Shown in pieces: positions 21,081 through 32,245 of a DNA stretch of 64,000 nt. Under the pieces are notes generated by a model. The model was not told where the DNA came from, did not search any database, and saw only the letters and a program-made list of their open reading frames with translations. Within the stretch, counting starts at the first letter, position 1, and each line of letters opens with the position of its first letter. The position numbers and the translations under genes are program-made. This stretch comes from Hyposmocoma kahamanoa. Its lineage: Eukaryota > Arthropoda > Insecta > Lepidoptera > Cosmopterigidae. The stretch lies in NCBI RefSeq assembly GCF_003589595.1, contig NW_020653854.1:25537927-25601926 (forward strand), written 5' to 3'.

Positions 21081-22960
21081 ATAGTCCTGTGTACAGAACG
21101 AGTACCATAGACAATAGAATTTTGGTTCAGAACTAAAAAGAGCGCCTTTGTGAAATGGTTTATAAAATTATAATTGACAAATGACTGTGCTTTCATATAA
21201 CAACAAATATGTTTAAGATTTTCCATCTAAATAACCATTTATTTACTGTGAATCTTGCAATGCATTCTTGTATTTTCCATTCCAACCATCAAAAGCTTGC
21301 TTTCAAGCAAATATTTAAACTGAAATAAGTAAATGCTGAATTTGTTGTTTTATGTCTACAATATTTCCCTACTTAGCAAGAAACATCAAGTTATGAGCAA
21401 GTTTTATATTTATCCTGCAAACAACAAAGTTCAAGTTGTAGAGGCTTATCTCGTTAGGAGCTCGCAGAAAGCAACTTTTCATATTAATCTGCTTCCTCAA
21501 TAATTACTGATGTTCGAGCGTAACCACTCGCGGTTGCCGAGATTTCAATCGTGTTCACAAGGTACCCCTTGTGAACTTCGTTAATAATTTCCTCATTTCT
21601 TTTTAGGTTTCAGTTTTTCCTAATTATTTTCTTCACCGAGAGTTACAGTTTATATTTAAGAGCTCGGTCGCTATCATGATTAGTTTTTCTTTTAACCAAC
21701 GTTTGAAAAGAAACTACTTTTTAGGATCTAAATTCTCTTTTCAAACAAACCACCGTTTCAGACTTCTTTACAGGCACTATGGTCATGGTTGACAGACCAG
21801 TTTGACCGTAAATAGGTCGTAACGTTGATTTGTTTGAAAAAAAACAAATATACGTGATTAAGAGCAATGCCTCACAATCCTCACGCGTGGCGACGGAACG
21901 CTGAACGGGAGGGGTGCTGCGATGAGAATGTAACCGGTGCAAACATAATGTTGCGATGACGCAAAGCACCAGCAGCACCCATGTCGCATTATTCTTAGAT
22001 CCGAAAGAATACTTTCATTTCCAATACGTGGCATAACCGAAAACATAAGAACTCGAAATGTTTACAGCCTTCCAATCGTTTCTAGAAACAATTTTTTGAC
22101 AGCCTCTGCTTTATTTCTCATTGTATTATCGATTTGAGCCTTATCGAATACCCTTTCTTTTCTGACCAACTGTGTTAAATGGGTCTTGAGCAAACTTTTC
22201 AGGGCAATGTCTTTTCGGCTTGATACTATAACATCTTAAACTCGTGCCGATCTCGTTCTATGAATGAGTTACGTTGATATTTAAAAAATCTAAACTTACA
22301 TACGACGATTTATAGAAATAGTACATTATTGCAGAGGCCGGGAAGTAATAAAAGACTAAAGAGGAAGATGTGCAATAGAAAAAATAAAAAAAAATTTATT
22401 AATGTTAAAAGTAATATTTGACGTGCTAGGACATGGTTAAAAGAAAATGTTATTGTTTTTCCAGACATATTAATAGTAGTCTGCTGAACTTCTGACTGTT
22501 ACTTACTGTTATTTACTGTATTTTCGTTATCGCTCTTCTCACTAGCACTCTTTTTCTCGACCAACATACAAAAAAGACGAAAAAAACAAAAGAATACCAA
22601 AACACTTTAGTTTAAATGTTACCGCCATGTTCTTTTTTTTAAGTAAGAGGTACAGGTAGTTATTTTTAATTCTCCCAAAGTCTGTATTGGGCAGTTGGCC
22701 GTAAGAGTTTTTCTTTTGCCTGTTTACACAGTTCATCATTAGTAGATAGATTTAAAAGTTTATGAGGCGTGGACAGTAATGGATTTTCGTGCTTACTTTG
22801 CAGGCTTTGGCCGGGAAGAAGTCGCATGGTCCATAAATGATAAACTTTCCGTGTTCGTTTTTTGATAGTAATGCAAACATTTCCGAGCATATTTGAGAAA
22901 ATATTACTTTTTGAAACTTAAGCGAGATAAGTAAGTCTCAACTCGCGCCTGTGCGGCCCG
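21081..22960. other. Largely unrecognised stretch
   Basis: It contains Rep-U at 21755-21862. A GC-richer segment at 21880-21985 can encode, on the minus strand, a hydrophobic run WVLLVLCVIATLCLH. There is no in-frame ATG directly before it and two overlapping minus frames compete, so I do not call a gene. Confidence 0.4.
21755..21862 (+). repeat. Rep-U fragment
   Basis: TTTTCAAACAAACCACCGTT, TTTACAGGCACTATGGTCAT and GGTTGAC match 30601-30720. A possible inverse arm GTTGATTTGTTTGAAAA follows, as in that copy. Confidence 0.5.
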
Positions 22961-22962
22961 TA

Positions 22963-23040
22963 AATGCCTACACTTCGCCGAGAGTGTAGGGTTGTCGCAC
23001 TATAATTGTACAACTACAATTTATAGTGTGACAAACTACC
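22963..23040. repeat. Two adjacent hairpins
   Basis: CCTACACT and AGTGTAGG (about 22967-22990) form one stem. GTTGTCGCACTATAATTGTA and TACAATTTATAGTGTGACAA (22991-23034) form a second stem with a 4-base loop. This may be a small MITE; no second copy is seen. Confidence 0.5.
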
Positions 23041-23248
23041 AATATCCTGTCGTAGGTTGTGTACAAAATTTGAAAAACTGTGATGACCCCTTATCACAGT
23101 ATTATCGTGTTGTACTATAACCTTTATTGAATGAAGCACTTCGTATTGATATTTTATACCAGCATCACGGATTGGTATCTCCATTATGAAAGTATGATTA
23201 TGAAATAGAAATGAAATGCTAGATATTTCTGAATTTGAGGCATTGTGG

Positions 23249-23361
23249 AGGTCTACCACGAAATACGATACTACGTGACAACCAAATTTGTACTATGAAA
23301 GTAATATCAAAATTCGATCCGACAGCTGTCATATGAGCTTCGTTGTCACGTGGTAGGCCTC
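23249..23361. mobile_element. Small foldback element
   Basis: GAGGTCTACCACG at the left and CGTGGTAGGCCTC at the right are inverse with one mismatch. Just inside, ACGTGACAAC and GTTGTCACGT pair. The total is about 113 bp with no coding region. A MITE is likely. Confidence 0.5.
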
Positions 23362-23440
23362 TTGGTTCAAACAACTATAAACACGTCTACTATTTCATAT
23401 CATTTTTTAAATACCGAGCTAACGCTTCAATTCTATAATC

Positions 23441-23572
23441 ATGTGACAACACGCGCTACGCAATGCGAATGCACCGCGAGATTACGCGAATGTGTGCGTT
23501 CGAACGCCGCGTGCCGGGTGTGCACACATACAGGCCGCGTTGCTACGTTTGTATGGAGAGTTGCGGTTAAGG
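23441..23572 (+). other. CpG-rich segment ending in a splice-donor-like site
   Basis: The stretch is rich in CG dinucleotides (CACGCGCTACGCAATGCG, GTTCGAACGCCGCGTG) in otherwise AT-rich DNA. It ends GCGGTTAAG|GTAAGTGAC, a good 5' splice-site match at 23571. It could be a noncoding first exon, but no ATG-led frame or transcript evidence supports it. Confidence 0.22.
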
Positions 23573-23634
23573 TAAGTGACGAGAGCAACGTTATGTGTTT
23601 TGAAATAATTATTTGGTCATTAGCCACAATTCTT

Positions 23635-23795
23635 CAATTCAATTCAATTCAATATTCTTTATTGCACAATAAACAACCAAAAATACAATACAATCAAAAA
23701 TACAGTGTACAACAGGCGGCCTTATTGCTAAATAGCAATCTCTGCCAGGCAACCTTGATTGATGACAACCAATTCTTGTGCCAATACATCTTACA
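23635..23795 (-). mobile_element. LINE 3' untranslated end
   Basis: It begins with three ATTCA units followed by ATATTCTTTATTGCACAAT, the inverse of a LINE tail with an AATAAAG end and (TTGAA)n. It continues with GGCGGCCTTATTGCTAAA and CTCTGCCAGGCAACC. Similar order (CGGCCTTATCGCTGAAAGC, CATCTCTTACGGGCAACC) is at 48562-48690. Confidence 0.6.
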
Positions 23796-24380
23796 ATTTC
23801 AATAAAATTTATATAGATTATATAGGCTATCACAAAACAGTAATATCGGAACAGTCCCTAGCAGCAACATGACCCGGTGCAGATTTATTAATTGAACCAA
23901 TATGGAGTTTCATTCGGCAAACCGCAGACGAGCCTTCCTAACATTTCAATTTAATCACCAACCCAAATTTAATTTAAAATAATCTATTTTCCTATTTTAA
24001 AGATTTAACGTCAGAATGCCTGTTTAACACAGTCAATTAAGAACAAAAATTACAATTTAAGTTATTTATATGTCTTTAGTTTGTAATGAAACAAGAGAAA
24101 TGTGTGGAATGATGTCTTGTCTTGCAGAGTAGTAATTTTGATTCATAAAACGTTACATTGGGTTTAATAGTTCCTTAATAAGCTCCAACGAGCGAGTAAA
24201 CATTGTTGCAGCGCAATTTGCTGCTCGCATTTACCCTATAAAGACTACGGTGAACCCATTTTGGGGAATGAAACTATTACGTTTAACGCCAACAGACAAG
24301 TTTTCATCAGGAATAAATAGGTGCTCCATATCATTGAATGCTTTTGTATTATGTTCGTAAAAATGTTGACTATATTTTTA
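23796..24380. other. AT-rich stretch, nothing recognised
   Basis: No gene or shared repeat seen. Confidence 0.5.
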
Positions 24381-24388
24381 GTTTTAAT

Positions 24389-24616
24389 CATTGACTTACA
24401 ATTATATGGACGTCGGGTCCGCGCTAAAAAGTGTCCGCACTTGTAAGGCGCTAAAATCGTATACAGAGCGCGACACTCCGCTTTAGTCTTCATTTGTTCT
24501 ACGGACAGCGCGATACTGCGATGACATAACAATTTAAATTTCGAATAGGTTGACTTGGGACATTTTTTTCGTGGTTTTTGTATTAGACCCGTCGTCCATT
24601 TATTTGTAAGTCAATG
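24389..24616 (+). mobile_element. MITE-hAT1, 228 bp
   Basis: The ends are CATTGACTTACAA and TTGTAAGTCAATG, a perfect inverted pair, with GGACGTCGGGTC and GACCCGTCGTCC further in. The 8-bp direct repeat GTTTTAAT lies at 24381-24388 and 24617-24624. Compared with 57433-57718 about 58 internal bases are deleted. An 8-bp target duplication fits the hAT superfamily. There is no transposase. Confidence 0.88.
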
Positions 24617-24749
24617 GTTTTAATCATCATTTTCAACCCCTTGTACGTTCGTAGTTGTTCGTAGTACGTAGGTGAGCTCGGGGCCAACGGTGTTTTGCAA
24701 GTGTTGTGAATTTTCTTCGACATGCAGATTCCATCACAAGGATTTCTTT

Positions 24750-25000
24750 CATCTAGTAGATCTTCTTCATCCAGGGAAGTACTGCAATCTTACCTATTTC
24801 TGCCGGCAAGCAGTAATGTGACCATTATTGCGTTCCGGATTTGAAGGATTCTGGTGAAACTACAAGCACATTGGACTTATCAAATTATGTCTCAGTGTGA
24901 CGGGTGCAGTGGCATTGCCAATCAGATCTTTACGATTTAAAGCTATGAGTGGATTTCAACTGCTCGACTTGTTTGTCCCGCCTCTTGGTACAAAGTGTAT
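24750..25000 (+). mobile_element. Rep-K, nearly complete
   Basis: CATCCAGGGAAGTACTGC, the small hairpin (GCAGTAATG/CATTATTGC), GTCTCAGTGTGACGGGTGC and GACTTGTTTGTCCCGCC follow in family order. The 5' end is shortened, and a deletion removes the block before CGACTTG. Confidence 0.82.
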
Positions 25001-25584
25001 TATATAGTCTATTATTAGTGTAGGAAGTGTTCTTGGTATACAGACTCTATTTAATGTCCATATAAGAATCTTCCAAGAATAAATTCTGCGGCGATGAAAA
25101 TTAAACAGTGTTTAAACTTAAGACTTCCTCAAAATGTTGATAAAAAGAGCTCTTAGATATAGTCCGATGTTATGTTAGTATGTTATGTGTTTTATCTATT
25201 ATTTTTACGAGCTATTTCTCCAAGTATAAAATGTGATAAAAAACCTTTTTAAACAATGTAAAGGTATTTTACTAACACCTGGATGTCGTAATAGTGACAG
25301 GGTAATAACTTAATATCATTGCCTACTACAAGCATTGACATTAACTACCTAGCATGGTACATAAATAACTTTTTCGACATTTTCCGAAGTTCAGAAATTA
25401 CAGGGTAAGACAATAAAATTCATCATCAGGGTTTAGCCTAAGCCCGTTGCTACTGTGTTGCTCAATGCGGATTGGCGACATCAGGGTACAAAATTATCAT
25501 TTTTTTTATTTTTTGTGATAAATGATCATGATAACTATCTGGTAATTATCCATAACAATCTATGATGATCCATAGTTTTGTTTA
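25001..25584. other. AT-rich stretch, nothing recognised
   Basis: No gene or shared repeat seen. Confidence 0.5.
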
Positions 25585-25585
25585 A

Positions 25586-26603
25586 TTTTTTTTTTTTTTT
25601 TTTTTTAATATATAATAGACACACGCTTGGCCACAATCTCACCTGATGTTAAGCGACGATGTGACCGACGACGATGGGACGAATTGCCTAAAAAATGCCT
25701 ATTCACTCTAGCCTTGAATAGCCCCAAATTGTACTTTTCGGGAAATACAGATGCCGGTAGAGCATTCCATTCCTTTGCCGTACGCATCAGAAAGGAGGAA
25801 GCAAAGCGCTTAGTGCGAATAGGTGGAATATCAACGACATAAGAATGGAGTGCTCCGGACCTTCTAGTCGACCGAAGGAGGAACGGTGAGGGCGGAACCA
25901 AATTGAAAAGTTCCTGCGCACACTCCCCGAAATGTATCCGATAGAAAACCGACAAGCAGGCTACTTTTCTGCGATGATCGAGATTTTGGAGCTTCGACTT
26001 CACAAGAGGATTATTGTTAATAAGTCTCTTTGCTTTACGCTCCACCGAGTCCAAGGCAGCTAACTGGTATTGTGCAGAGCCGTCCCAAAGGTGGCAGCAG
26101 TACTCCATACAGGATCGAACTTGTGCTTTATACAGATTTAAAAGCTGTTCAGGTGTGAAGTACCGCCTGACCTTGAAAAGTATGCCTAGTTTTCTGGCAG
26201 CAGTTTTTGCCAAGCACTCGATGTATCGCCCAAAGTTGAGGTTGGATGATAAGTCCAGACCAAGTAGCTCAAGGTGGTCCCTTATCGGCACGGATACACC
26301 TCGGAAAGTCGGAGTAAGGTGTAGGGGACTCTGTTTTGATGAGAAAAGACACGCCTGTGTTTTAGCCGCATTAAACCTGACCCTGTTAGCATCTCCCCAG
26401 TCGGAAGCAGCTTTCAGACTCAGGTTCAACCGGGTGACCATCGCCTCTCGCTTACACCGGATCTCTTCACTGTTGTCTCGGGCGTCTGGCACATAACTCA
26501 CCGCCACTGTGCTGTCGTCTGCGTACCCAAAGATACCGGGCATCAGCAGCAGGTCGTTGATATGCAGCAAGAATAGAGTGGCGGAGAGGACAGATCCCTG
26601 AGG
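25586..26603 (-). mobile_element. LINE-a, 5'-truncated non-LTR retrotransposon
   Basis: A minus-strand frame with no stop over about 330 codons (26603 to 25605) encodes the C-terminal third of a reverse transcriptase. It begins inside motif B ([18 protein letters not shown]), has the catalytic YADD about 25 residues on, then the thumb and the conserved tail region ([66 protein letters not shown]). It ends at a run of 21 T (poly(A) on the minus strand). The endonuclease and the first RT motifs are missing. It belongs with the jockey/CR1-like LINEs; the exact clade is uncertain. The open frame suggests a fairly recent insertion. It cannot function without its 5' half. Confidence 0.93.
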
Positions 26604-28319
26604 TTTTGTTGTTGTTTTGTTAAAAAATTACAAACCTAAATAAACAGGAATTATTTGTGACATTTTTTGAGATTCACGTTTAATACGATTGGATTTTTGG
26701 ATACGTCTGATACAAATAAATGGCAAGACGTTGCTAATGGTAGCATTTTGTTGTTCCAATTAAAGGCAAACTCTCATATAAATTTTTGTTGACATAATTT
26801 GTATGCGTCTGTTTATGATAAATATGTGAAAGTATATTAGATATTAGAAAACATAAATCTTCAGTCAAATAATTAAGTACGTCTCAATTTTTCATTCTTT
26901 TTTTTTTCAAGTCAAAATCGGACATTTCTAATAACTAATAAATATTTTGTTGAATCTAGAGTGGCTTTGTGACTTGGAGTAAATTAATTTGCTCTTGGAT
27001 TAAAAATTTGTGTCTTATAACTAAAATACACTTTTGTCACGTTTTTTTACTATTATCAAGTAATTATTCTCTAGCGTCTATAGGGAGAGGATCGTTTTAT
27101 TGGATTTAATAAATTTGTCATCATAAAAAGAATTTTGTCTTTTTCTAAGTAATCTGTTTTTACCGTGTAGATACTAAAATTTCTTTTTTTTCGGCTAGAT
27201 GTCGCTCAACGTTAAAAAACTAACGAACTGGTAGTTGTATATATCAGTCCGGTTACATACTAATTAGTCATTAGAGTTTCTTTTAGATATGATTTTATTT
27301 ACAGGCTTACATAGGCCGCTATTATAATTTGAAAAAACTAATTTATTTATTTTTTTCAACCTTGTAATTAAAACATTTGAAGACGCTAACGAATTCTTCT
27401 AACTATGATTTCGCCATTGTTCTTTATAAATATGAAGATAATTATTATTTGGTACATACAGCTAGAGGTTCGAACTATCGGCCTCTTGTTCAACTCTATT
27501 CTACCAGGTTACCACCGCTTTTCAAAGTTGAAATGGATCAATTTTGAAATTTACATATACTCAAGGCTTCACCATTCGATCCTGGCAAACCGAAACTGTG
27601 TTCAGCAAAAAGTTTCATTCCACAGTACGTCATACGCATTTATGAGTAGAAGTATAAAAATGTGACATATCCTGTTGAGACAATGTAAGGGCTATCTCAA
27701 ACCTCGAGAGAGTTTCCCCAATGTCGTGACGACAGTGGCAAACTTTACGACCCCGTTCGGAAATACGCGATCAGCGCTTTCGTACTTAGTTGTCTGATAT
27801 GCAATTTCGAGTAAGAATCAACTAAGTTTTTGAATAATTTGTTGATAAAGACCTTACATACTTTGGTAGCACAGTGACTCAAAACGAGTTTCGCTTGTGA
27901 CACAAAATGATGATGACTTTTTTATTAATGTGCTTTTGTAACTGCGAAAAATCTTTCTTTGAGACCTGAAATACGCTTTGGTTGGCTTTTGAGGACAGAG
28001 AAAAAAACAAGTACTCATACAACTTAAATTTTATGCATTGTTCGGATGGCTGCGTCGAGTAATTTCCCCAAGTTGCTCGAAAAAATCAGCTAAATTTTCA
28101 TAAATACGAAGACATTGCAGGTTTTTGCAATTTTGTGTTTTAAACGCTGTTGTTTCGGATTTATAACATGTTTTTTTTTTTCAATAATTCAAAGTTTCGG
28201 GTCCTTTATGGGGGGTGGATTCTCATTCTCCGTCCGACACCCATCCGAAACAGTTACTGTCAAATAAGTAATAGGTACTCCACCAAATTCAAAGACAACG
28301 TCAAGTATTAAGCTCCGCA
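26604..28319. other. AT-rich stretch, nothing recognised
   Basis: About 1.7 kb without a shared repeat. The 86-codon frame at 27405 has no recognisable motif. Confidence 0.5.
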
Positions 28320-28620
28320 TTATGCGTCTTTTGGTAAATGGTTTGACCTACCGTATCTCTAGCAAAGGCCGTGGTTTCGAATCCAGACTCGCCTTTTTGA
28401 GTTTTCGGGATTTATGAGCGAAATTTAATTGGAAATGTTAATTTCCAATTAAATGAGCTCGTGAAGAAAAAGATCGTAACGAAACCTGCATGTTGAAGAA
28501 GGTTCACAACCCTCGGAAACCGTGTGAAGTTCCCCAATCCGTATTGGGGAAGCGTGGCGGATTATAGCCTAAACCCTCGTTTGAGAGGAGACCCGTGCCT
28601 GAATGTACTGAATGCCATTT
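28320..28620 (+). mobile_element. SINE-L copy with tRNA-like B box
   Basis: A B-box-like GGTTTCGAATCC lies at about 28374. It is followed by TTTTCGGGATTTATGAGCG, then CGAAACCTGCATGTTGAAG and AAGGTTCACAACCCTCGGAA with ACCGTGTGAAG. It is the most complete of the family here. A 14-bp perfect palindrome (28423-28454) interrupts the middle. Confidence 0.57.
28423..28454. repeat. Perfect palindrome inside SINE-L
   Basis: ATTTAATTGGAAAT and ATTTCCAATTAAAT are exact inverses separated by GTTA. Confidence 0.95.
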
Positions 28621-28629
28621 CTATTTTTC

Positions 28630-28908
28630 TTCCATAATATCAAGTGACGGGACGAACAAGTCATGTACCTGATGGTAAGCTACACTGTCCATAACAGTTG
28701 CAGTGCCACTCAGAGCTTTAAATCGCAAAAATCTGAGGGGCACTGCCATTGCTAAGTTGACAAGTCCTAAGTGCCTGTAATTTCACTAGCACCCTTATCC
28801 TTCAAAACAGGAAGACAGTAATGCTGACATTACTGCTTGGCGGCAGAAACAGGTAAGGTGGCAGGCAGTACTACCCTCGACTAACACTTTCACAAGGAGT
28901 TCTATGAT
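28630..28908 (-). mobile_element. Rep-K, near full length
   Basis: From CATAATATCAAGTGACGGGA to TTTCACAAGGAGTTCTA all family blocks are present. These include the large hairpin (GTGCCACTCAGAGCTTT with AATCTGAGGGGCACTGCC) and the small one (CAGTAATG/CATTACTG). A short deletion removes the CGCCCGTCACC segment. Confidence 0.9.
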
Positions 28909-29304
28909 ACTAAAATATAACATTGCACTGAATTTTCTTCCAAGTTTACATCATTTTGGTAAAAGACCGCGTAAGATTAATTCCCGTCGTCATTCTCGTT
29001 TGCACAACCGATTTCCCCAGTGTTGTGTAAGCAAATAATTAAATTTGCACCACCCGCAATATCGGAGCAAAATAGGAAAATCTGTTTTAATTAAACGCAG
29101 TTTATCATGTTTAAGCGACATTAAGAAGAGAAGCTTCTATTTTCTTTCGCACTGTAGACCGCGAACAATGAATTCTGAACCATGAAAAAATACTTGATGG
29201 TCACGATTATCAACACTGGTGGTGGAACAACAAATGAGTCATGCTTTGTTTTATTGTAATTAATTTAGTTGCAAAAAACAGTAGTATAGAAGTTGACATG
29301 TAAT
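28909..29304. other. AT-rich stretch, nothing recognised
   Basis: No gene or shared repeat seen. Confidence 0.5.
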
Positions 29305-30050
29305 AATCTCACTAAAAAATAGACCTCAAAGGTCATTGACTTACAAATAAATGGACGACGGGTCTAATACGAAAACTACGAAAAAAATGTCCCTAGTCAA
29401 CCTATTTAAACGTAGTGACATGTAAAGGAATATGAAAAAGCTAAAACGTTAGATTTAAATTGTAATGTCATCGCAGTACTGTCTAATTTTGCTTGCTTCG
29501 CTGTCAGTCAAACAAACGAAGACTAAAGCGTGAATGACGCTCTGTATACGATTTTAACGCCCTGTAAGTTCGAACACTTTTTAGCGCGGACCCGACGTCC
29601 ATATAATTGTAAGTAAATGTCAAGGTACGTGGAATTACATATAATTACCAAGTTATATTGAAATCGGTTAACGGAAAGTGCGCAAACCCGGATTCACCCC
29701 CTAGTTCGCCACTATACGGGACTTAACATAGGAGATAATAAAAGTCGGTTCTCACTACTCAAAGTATATTGAGAGAGGAAAACGCCTTGAATTGGAGAAT
29801 AGCAAAATCGCCATTAAAATAATTGCTCCTTATAATTAAATTTAGGCGCTATTTATAAATTTGAATCTTCATGCGTGAACAGCCACCCTTAGAGGTGAAT
29901 GATTTTCTTCAAACCACCATAGAGGTACCCTCATTCCAACAAAAAAAGAATCATGAAAATCGGTTCACAAATACCGGAGTTATCGCGTAACATACATACA
30001 AAAAAACAGTCGAATTGAGAACCTCCTCCTTTTTTAAAGTCGGTTAACAA
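29305..30050 (+). mobile_element. Rep-E, split by MITE-hAT1
   Basis: The left end is AATCTCACTAAAAAATAGAC with CTCAAAGG. After the inserted MITE it continues GTACGTGGAATTACATATAA, ACGGAAAGTGCGC and GGATTCACCCC, and ends GAGAACCTCCTCCTTTTTT with AAAGTCGGTTAAC. A segment at about 29730-29915 is not in the other copies, so a second insertion or a longer variant is possible. Confidence 0.77.
29334..29619 (-). mobile_element. MITE-hAT1, 286 bp, nested in Rep-E
   Basis: The ends are CATTGACTTACAA and TTGTAAGTAAATG (one change). The flanks TCAAAGGT and TCAAGGTA are an 8-bp duplication that has since mutated by one base shift. It has the same length as the copy at 57433-57718 and lies in the opposite orientation. 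Confidence 0.9.
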
Positions 30051-30083
30051 AATAAGTAGATTTCACAGTGTCCGGTCAAACAT

Positions 30084-30297
30084 TTTTTCTGCCGCCGAGC
30101 AATAACGTCAACATTACTGTGTTCCGATTGGGAGGGTAGAGTGCTGGTGAAACTACAGTCATATGGGACTTGTCGGCTTATGTCTCAGGGTGACAAGTGC
30201 AGTGCCAGAGCCTCGAAGATCTTTGCGATTTAAAACTCTGAGTGACACTGCAACTGTTATGGATAGACGTGTCACTCGGTTGGTATTATAAAAAAAA
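30084..30297 (+). mobile_element. Rep-K, 5' end missing
   Basis: It starts at TTCTGCCGCCGAGCAATAAC and includes GGGACTTGTCGGCTTATGTC, GATCTTTGCGATTTAAAACT and CACTGCAACTGTTATGG. It ends at GGTATTATAAAAAAAAT after losing the GCGCACGACTTG block. Confidence 0.85.
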
Positions 30298-30600
30298 TTA
30301 TGCATACAAATATTGAACATATGTTATACATTCCCTCACACGCTCTTTAACAGAATAACCAAGGTGTAATAATATCGACTGTGAACTGGCAATAGGTATT
30401 ATCTCAATTTTGACAATTACAGGATGACGAAAAAAATTGTTTGCGTCATTTATATACCATGCGGTTTATTAAATAAAAATACGTAGTTTTTAAATATTTT
30501 TATTACACATGTATGTGTGCACACTATATTTTTATTTAATAAAGTTTGCCAGCGGTTGCCAGTTCACAGTCGATAAAGGAAATGAAACAATTTTTCCAGA
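30298..30600. other. AT-rich stretch, nothing recognised
   Basis: No gene or shared repeat seen. Confidence 0.45.
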
Positions 30601-30720
30601 TTTAAATCGCGTATATTTGTTTTTTCAAACAAACCAACGTTTCGGGTCCTTTACAGGTCCCATGGTCACGGTTGACTACATGGGACCCGTAAAGGGCCTG
30701 CAACATTGGTTTGAAAAGTA
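30601..30720. repeat. Rep-U, palindromic copy
   Basis: The left arm (TTTTCAAACAAACCAACG, TTTCGGGTCCTTTACAGG, TCCCATG) at 30622-30664 is answered by its inverse at 30679-30718 (CATGGGACCCGTAAAGGGCC, CAACATTGGTTTGAAAA). Single arms occur at 21755, 46495 and possibly 13575, 50340 and 59440. Confidence 0.62.
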
Positions 30721-31337
30721 GTTATATTTCCTATGTGTAAAACGCGAAAAAACCTAAGAACTCGATAAGGTGTAATATGTTGTTTTTTTTTAACAATATC
30801 ACGGTATGTTAATAAAAATTTGTATTATATGGATAAAAAACTTAATGTGTGTCTATTGAGGATCTTAAAATTAATATAAAATAAAAACCAAGAAAAATTT
30901 CGCAACGTGACTACATTATTTCATTTTCAAATGACATGATCATATTTTGCAAACTTTAACTTGATATTATAAAAAAAAAACATGGAACTATACTTTTTTA
31001 TGTTTACACAAATTTTATAGTTTTTGTAAGTATAATTTAACCGATCTTAATCTATAACTTATTCGATCTTTGTATCAATAATAAGAACATAATGTTTATA
31101 AAAAAGGGTAAAGGAAAAAGTAACTAACAAAAGAAAGACTAACTTATAAATTTCATAACATATTATATTTATAATGTAAGCACGTATACATATGTGTAGT
31201 TATACGTGTGAAGTTATATCAAAGTAAATATTTAAACAAACGAGCGTTTAGAATATGCAATGAACATAGCGCGTGCAGGATGTCTGGTACGAAAGATCTG
31301 AGGTACAAAGCTACAATCCGCTTTACCTATTTCTGAT
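30721..31337. other. AT-rich stretch, nothing recognised
   Basis: No gene or shared repeat seen. Confidence 0.5.
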
Positions 31338-31492
31338 GCCAAGAAGTAATGCTCACATTACTGCGTAAGCAGTAACGGCACATGGGACTTGTCAACGTTG
31401 CCTCAGATCTTTGCGATTGGCACTGCAACTGTCATGGATAGGCGTGTCGCTTACCAACAGGCGCACATGTTCGTCCCGTCACTTGATATCAA
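31338..31492 (+). mobile_element. Rep-K, internally deleted
   Basis: The small hairpin (AGTAATGCTCACATTACT), CATGGGACTTGTCAACGTTG, GTGTCGCTTACCAACAGGCG and GTTCGTCCCGTCACTTGATA are in family order. Half of the large hairpin is deleted. Confidence 0.78.
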
Positions 31493-32007
31493 CCGGAATG
31501 CAGGAACATTACCCATTGGCGGCAGTATAAATAAGAAACTCTACTGTCACTTAAATTCACAAAACAAAACCACTTAAAATTGGTAATTAATTCTATCCCA
31601 CAGAAATAAGGAACAAAACAACTCGTTGATCAAAAAGATCGATATGTTCAAATTAAGCTTTAATTATTGAATTATGTTGTGTGGTGAATATCAAGTCCAA
31701 TAAACCGCCTGCGGAGACAATGGCTCATAAAAAGCTGGAGACGGCACGCGAAGGTAGTTATGTGTAGTCTAAGAAATAAGAGGGCATCCGATAATGAACT
31801 TGACGAGTTTTTGAAAGAATGAACAGAACACCAAAGATGTGAGTAAAAGGTTAGACATAAGATACATTAGGTGTGGAACAGTACCCGGCTAGTTCAAAGG
31901 GTCTAGTTACATTAATAATTTATTCCATAGATTGTTTAGGTCTAAGGATTAGTTAAACAATACAAACACAAAAACAAATAAATATTAATAACACTTTGCG
32001 ACCGCAT
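31493..32007. other. AT-rich stretch, nothing recognised
   Basis: No gene or shared repeat seen. Confidence 0.5.
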
Positions 32008-32245
32008 GGGTAATCTATCACAAACTCGAATTTTTTTTTCCGAAATAATGTTTGTCGAATTTTCATTACACCGAAATTCGAAAATCAAAACCGAATTATA
32101 ACGAAACCGTTGTTCTATCAGGAATATGTTGGATGTTAAACCCGGCTCTGCCCCCGCGGGGCCGGGGTATCTGTAAGCAGATTCCCCCGGATTAACAAAA
32201 AAAACTTCCTGGAAAATGTCATCTCAGACTACTGATAGATTGACG
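32008..32245. mobile_element. MITE-D with GC-rich internal block
   Basis: The ends are GGGTAATCTATCA and TGATAGATTGACG. GTCGAATTTTCATTACACCG and AACCGAATTATAACGAAACC match the other copies. The centre is replaced by the block at 32135-32196. Confidence 0.67.
32135..32196. repeat. GC-rich 62-bp inverted-repeat block
   Basis: It begins GTTAAACCCGG and ends CCCCCGGATTAAC, near-inverse ends. CCCCGCGGGGCCGGGG sits between them. It sits where MITE-D copies at 7885 and 44382 have AT-rich sequence, so it may be a tiny insertion. Confidence 0.4.

Noticed and set aside
21858..22046. Secreted protein start with hydrophobic leader
   Set aside because: No in-frame ATG in the hydrophobic frame, two competing frames, and no splice or promoter evidence.
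25627..26496. Plus-strand frames opposite LINE-a
   Set aside because: They are antisense shadows of the reverse transcriptase frame.
30509..30721. 70-codon frame over Rep-U
   Set aside because: It is a reading through the Rep-U palindrome and is not kept in other copies.
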